The notes beneath the pieces are model-generated. The model worked only from the letters and a program-made list of their open reading frames with translations, did not search any database and had not been told where the DNA came from. The position numbers and the translations under genes are program-made. Positions 59,482-64,000 of a stretch of DNA of 64,000 bases are shown one piece after another. Source of the DNA: an uncultured Hyphomicrobium sp. (GTDB taxonomy: Bacteria > Pseudomonadota > Alphaproteobacteria > Rhizobiales > Hyphomicrobiaceae). The number at the start of each line of letters is the position of its first letter. The first letter of the stretch is position 1. The stretch spans positions 1-64,000 of the forward strand of contig NZ_CADEFI010000001.1 in NCBI RefSeq assembly GCF_902826555.1, in the 5' to 3' direction.

Positions 59482-60648
59482 ATGCGCGTGGTGACTTGGT
59501 TTTTCGGCAAATCCAGCAGGACTGACGCTGCCGGTGCCCCGGCGCACGGGGGACGCGCGCGGGCGGGTGCGACGTTTGCCGCGAAGCTCACCTTCGATGC
59601 GGTCGACAAACTTTACGACGAGCGGCCGGCGGTCTCCGCGTTTTCGCTCGAGATTGCGCCGGGCGAAGTCGTGTGCCTGCTCGGTCCCTCCGGTTGCGGG
59701 AAGACGACGCTGCTTCGCCTTGCGGCGGGCATCGAGCGACCCAGCGGCGGGCGGATCCTGATCAACGATCGCGAAGTCGCAGGGCCCGATCGTTTTGTGC
59801 AGCCGGAGGATCGCGGCGTCGGCCTGATGTTCCAGGATTTCGCGCTGTTTCCGCATCTCTCCATCATCGAGAATGTGGCCTTCGGCCTCAAAGGACTGCC
59901 GCGTGAAGAGGCGCGGCGCGAGGCGTTGCGGATGCTTTCGCGGGTCGGGCTCGAGCGCTATGCGGAGCAGTACCCGCATATCCTGTCGGGAGGCCAGCAG
60001 CAGCGCGTGGCGCTGGCACGCGCCATCGTCCCGCGTCCGGCCGTGATGCTGATGGACGAGCCGTTCTCGGGGCTCGACGTGCAGCTTCGCGATGCCATGC
60101 AGGAGGAGACGCTGGGCCTCATCCAGGAGACGCGGGCGACCTCCATGATCGTGACGCATCATCCGGAGGAGGCCATGCGGCTCGGTGATCGCATTGCCGT
60201 CATGCGGTCCGGCCGGCTGGTGCAGACGGGGCGCGCGGAGGATCTCTACAACCGTCCCGCGGCGCTGTTCGTGGCGCGGCTGTTCTCGGAGATCAACGAG
60301 GTCCAGGTTCGCGTTCAAGGCGGGCAGGTGGCGACGCCGATCGGCTCGCTCGCGGCGCCGGGGATCGCGAACGGGTCTCTCGCCACGCTCTGTCTCCGCG
60401 AGCGCGGCATCGGTCTTCTGGCCGCCAACGGGAACGGCAAGGACGAGGCCGGGCTCAGGGGGCGCATTCTGTCGGCGAAATTCCTCGGTGACGCGGTGCG
60501 CTACGAGGTGGCTGCGGAAGGGTTCGACGCGCCGTTAAATGTGCGCACAGCCGCAGGAGAGCCGCTCGCCAAGGGACGGGAGGTGAGGGTGCGCGTGGAT
60601 CTCGCCGAGGCGCTCGTCTTCCCCTCGGGTGATGACAAAATACCTTGA
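59482..60648 (+). CDS. ABC transporter ATP-binding protein, FbpC/PotA-like
   Basis: A 388-residue ATPase of the iron/spermidine/thiamine importer group: Walker A GPSGCGKTTLL, signature LSGGQQQRVALARAI, Walker B VMLMDEPFSGLD, H-loop TMIVTHHPEEA-like SMIVTHHPEEA, and a TOBE-like C-terminal domain (about 290-388). No permease or binding-protein gene is adjacent, so it is an orphan whose substrate is unknown; the closest resemblance I see is to ferric-iron FbpC. ATG 59482 is used; GTG 59449 is in frame. Confidence 0.85.
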   Translation: MRVVTWFFGKSSRTDAAGAPAHGGRARAGATFAAKLTFDAVDKLYDERPAVSAFSLEIAPGEVVCLLGPSGCGKTTLLRLAAGIERPSGGRILINDREVAGPDRFVQPEDRGVGLMFQDFALFPHLSIIENVAFGLKGLPREEARREALRMLSRVGLERYAEQYPHILSGGQQQRVALARAIVPRPAVMLMDEPFSGLDVQLRDAMQEETLGLIQETRATSMIVTHHPEEAMRLGDRIAVMRSGRLVQTGRAEDLYNRPAALFVARLFSEINEVQVRVQGGQVATPIGSLAAPGIANGSLATLCLRERGIGLLAANGNGKDEAGLRGRILSAKFLGDAVRYEVAAEGFDAPLNVRTAAGEPLAKGREVRVRVDLAEALVFPSGDDKIP

Positions 60649-60774
60649 ATTTCAAATCGGTAATACCTAAGTCGGAGGTCTGCCCGCGCTTGCGGCAGGG
60701 GGGCGTTTCTGCGATAGTGCGCCCAAATTGAGTATCTCGCGCGAAGCGCTTCAGGCCGAGAAGGAGGCCTTTTC

Positions 60775-60987
60775 ATGGGGTTGAGTGCGACCCATCTGCT
60801 GCTTCTTCTGGTGATCGTGGTGCTGTTGTTCGGGCGGAACAAGATCTCCGACCTGATGGGCGATGTCGCCAAGGGCATCAAGAGCTTCAAGAAGGGGCTC
60901 AGCGAGGACGAGACGCCGACCGCCGATCCCAAGGTGATCGACAACACGGTGTCGGCTGCTGAACGCGACAAGTCCAAGGCGGGCTGA
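60775..60987 (+). CDS. tatA: Sec-independent translocase subunit TatA
   Basis: Forms the pore-like oligomer that carries folded proteins across the inner membrane. The 70-residue protein has one membrane helix ([16 protein letters not shown]), the FG turn and the amphipathic helix [25 protein letters not shown] precedes the ATG by 8 bases. First of tatABC. Confidence 0.95.
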   Translation: MGLSATHLLLLLVIVVLLFGRNKISDLMGDVAKGIKSFKKGLSEDETPTADPKVIDNTVSAAERDKSKAG

Positions 60988-61033
60988 CGTCAGCGCGCCG
61001 TGCGCTTGGCGCTTTTGATTTTTGGACGTTCCG

Positions 61034-61482
61034 ATGTTCGACGTCAGTTGGAGCGAGCTTCTCATCCTCGGCCTCGTCACGCTGATCTTCGTGGGGCCGA
61101 AGGAGTTGCCGCGCTTTCTCGGCACGCTCGGGCGCTATGCGGGTGTCATCCGCCGTCAGGCCAACGAGTTCCGCGCCGTGTTCGAGCAGGCCATGCGCGA
61201 AGCGGAGATGGAAGAGCTCCAGAAAGAGGTGCGCGCGGTGAGCGAGGGCGTGAAGTCCTCACTCGACGAGGTGACGCGTTCCGTCGAGGGCGTCAAGACG
61301 GCCGTCGAGACCGACGTGAAACCCGTGCCCGCGAAGGCGTTGGGGAATGACAGCGCGGATCCCGCTCCCGAGGAGACGGCGGTCGCGGCAGAGAAGCCGG
61401 ATGACGGCGCTGCCGGAGACGCGGACGGCGAGAAGACGATCCTCAAACCCACACTCAAACCCACCACGGCGGGGCCAGTCTG

Positions 61483-61483
<1 letters not shown>
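61034..61483 (+). CDS. tatB: Sec-independent translocase subunit TatB
   Basis: Binds signal peptides with TatC. The 149-residue protein opens MFDVSWSELLILGLVTLIFV, then GPKELPRFLGTLGRY, and a long charged amphipathic helix, with an acidic C-terminal tail. The ATG at 61034 is the family start; its stop overlaps the tatC start by one base (TGATG). Confidence 0.95.
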
Positions 61484-63662
<2,179 letters not shown>

Positions 63663-63667
63663 CCGAG

Positions 63668-64000
63668 ATGCGGATTCTGGTGACGAACGACGATGGGGCG
63701 GGGGCGCACGGGCTCTCCGTGCTGCACCAGATCGCCAAGTCGCTCTCCGACGACGTGTGGATCGTGGCGCCGGAGATGAACCAGAGCGGTGCCTCGCATG
63801 CGCTGACGCTGCAAGTGCCGCTGCGCTATCGCGAGATCGGCGAGCGCGCGTTCGCCGTCAGGGGCACTCCGGCCGATTGCGTCATCATGGGCGTCAAGCA
63901 GGTGCTCAAGGACAAGGCGCCGGATCTCGTGCTGTCGGGCGTCAACCACGGCTCGAACCTTGCCGAGGACGTGACCTACTCGGGCACCATTGCGGGTGCC
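63668..64000 (+). CDS. surE: 5'-nucleotidase SurE, N-terminal part, cut by the window edge
   Basis: Metal-dependent survival protein E phosphatase. The visible 111 residues open [19 protein letters not shown] (metal-binding ND, DD) and include [30 protein letters not shown] and [19 protein letters not shown], all SurE hallmarks. Starts 5 bases after serS and is probably co-transcribed. Confidence 0.95.
   Translation, partial: MRILVTNDDGAGAHGLSVLHQIAKSLSDDVWIVAPEMNQSGASHALTLQVPLRYREIGERAFAVRGTPADCVIMGVKQVLKDKAPDLVLSGVNHGSNLAEDVTYSGTIAGA

Overview
This window is chromosomal DNA, by eye about 63-66% G+C, from an alphaproteobacterium, most likely order Hyphomicrobiales (Rhizobiales); the family cannot be fixed from the sequence. 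The lineage call rests on the NDUFA12/DUF2155 pair, an LdtR-type regulator beside an L,D-transpeptidase, 5-aminolevulinate synthase (C4 haem route), a RibB fused to a dead RibA domain, PopZ (DUF2497) proteins beside valS, an ExoR-like Sel1 protein, and the run xthA-erpA-dgt-argS-SPOR-nagZ-scpA-scpB-tatABC-serS-surE. No rRNA, integrase, transposase or CRISPR array was seen.

Layout. 0-2.7 kb: 5' part of a class II (B12) ribonucleotide reductase gene on the minus strand with a tandem NrdR-box pair upstream, then NDUFA12, a DUF2155 protein and a small membrane protein. 2.7-10.2 kb: hemB, an extensin-like peptidase-fold protein, a 3-hydroxyisobutyryl-CoA hydrolase-like protein, ldtR and an L,D-transpeptidase, then hemA behind an FNR/FixK-type box. 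10.4-17.4 kb: glyA, nrdR, then ribD-ribE-ribB-ribH-nusB-thiL, tightly packed. 17.5-25.3 kb: a second L,D-transpeptidase, an ABC-2 exporter, a SPOR protein, tRNA-Asn, actP with its DUF485 partner.

25.4-34.4 kb is the accessory part. A reverse transcriptase fused to a C-terminal TIR domain is transcribed divergently from a 925-residue TIR / STAND NTPase / TPR protein, with 288 bp between their start codons; a strong intrinsic-terminator hairpin sits just in front of the RT start. A cupin, a secreted TPR-CHAT protein and an unknown membrane-anchored protein follow. The RT-TIR / TIR-STAND pair looks like a retron-type or retron-related anti-phage module and is the best candidate here for an undescribed system.

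34.5-64 kb: an MFS exporter with a C-terminal winged-helix extension, tRNA-Cys, a YkvA-like protein, a PCMT-family protein, tolC, two tandem popZ-like genes, valS, a dispersed palindromic repeat, ilvD, an exoR-like gene, and the conserved xthA to surE block (DNA repair, Fe-S assembly, dNTP control, aminoacyl-tRNA synthesis, peptidoglycan recycling, chromosome condensation, Tat export).

Three themes recur. Envelope and polar growth: two L,D-transpeptidases, LdtR, two SPOR proteins, two PopZ-like proteins, NagZ, TolC, ExoR-like, Tat. Tetrapyrrole and cofactor synthesis: hemA, hemB, rib genes, thiL. dNTP control: nrdJ with NrdR boxes, nrdR itself, and dgt.
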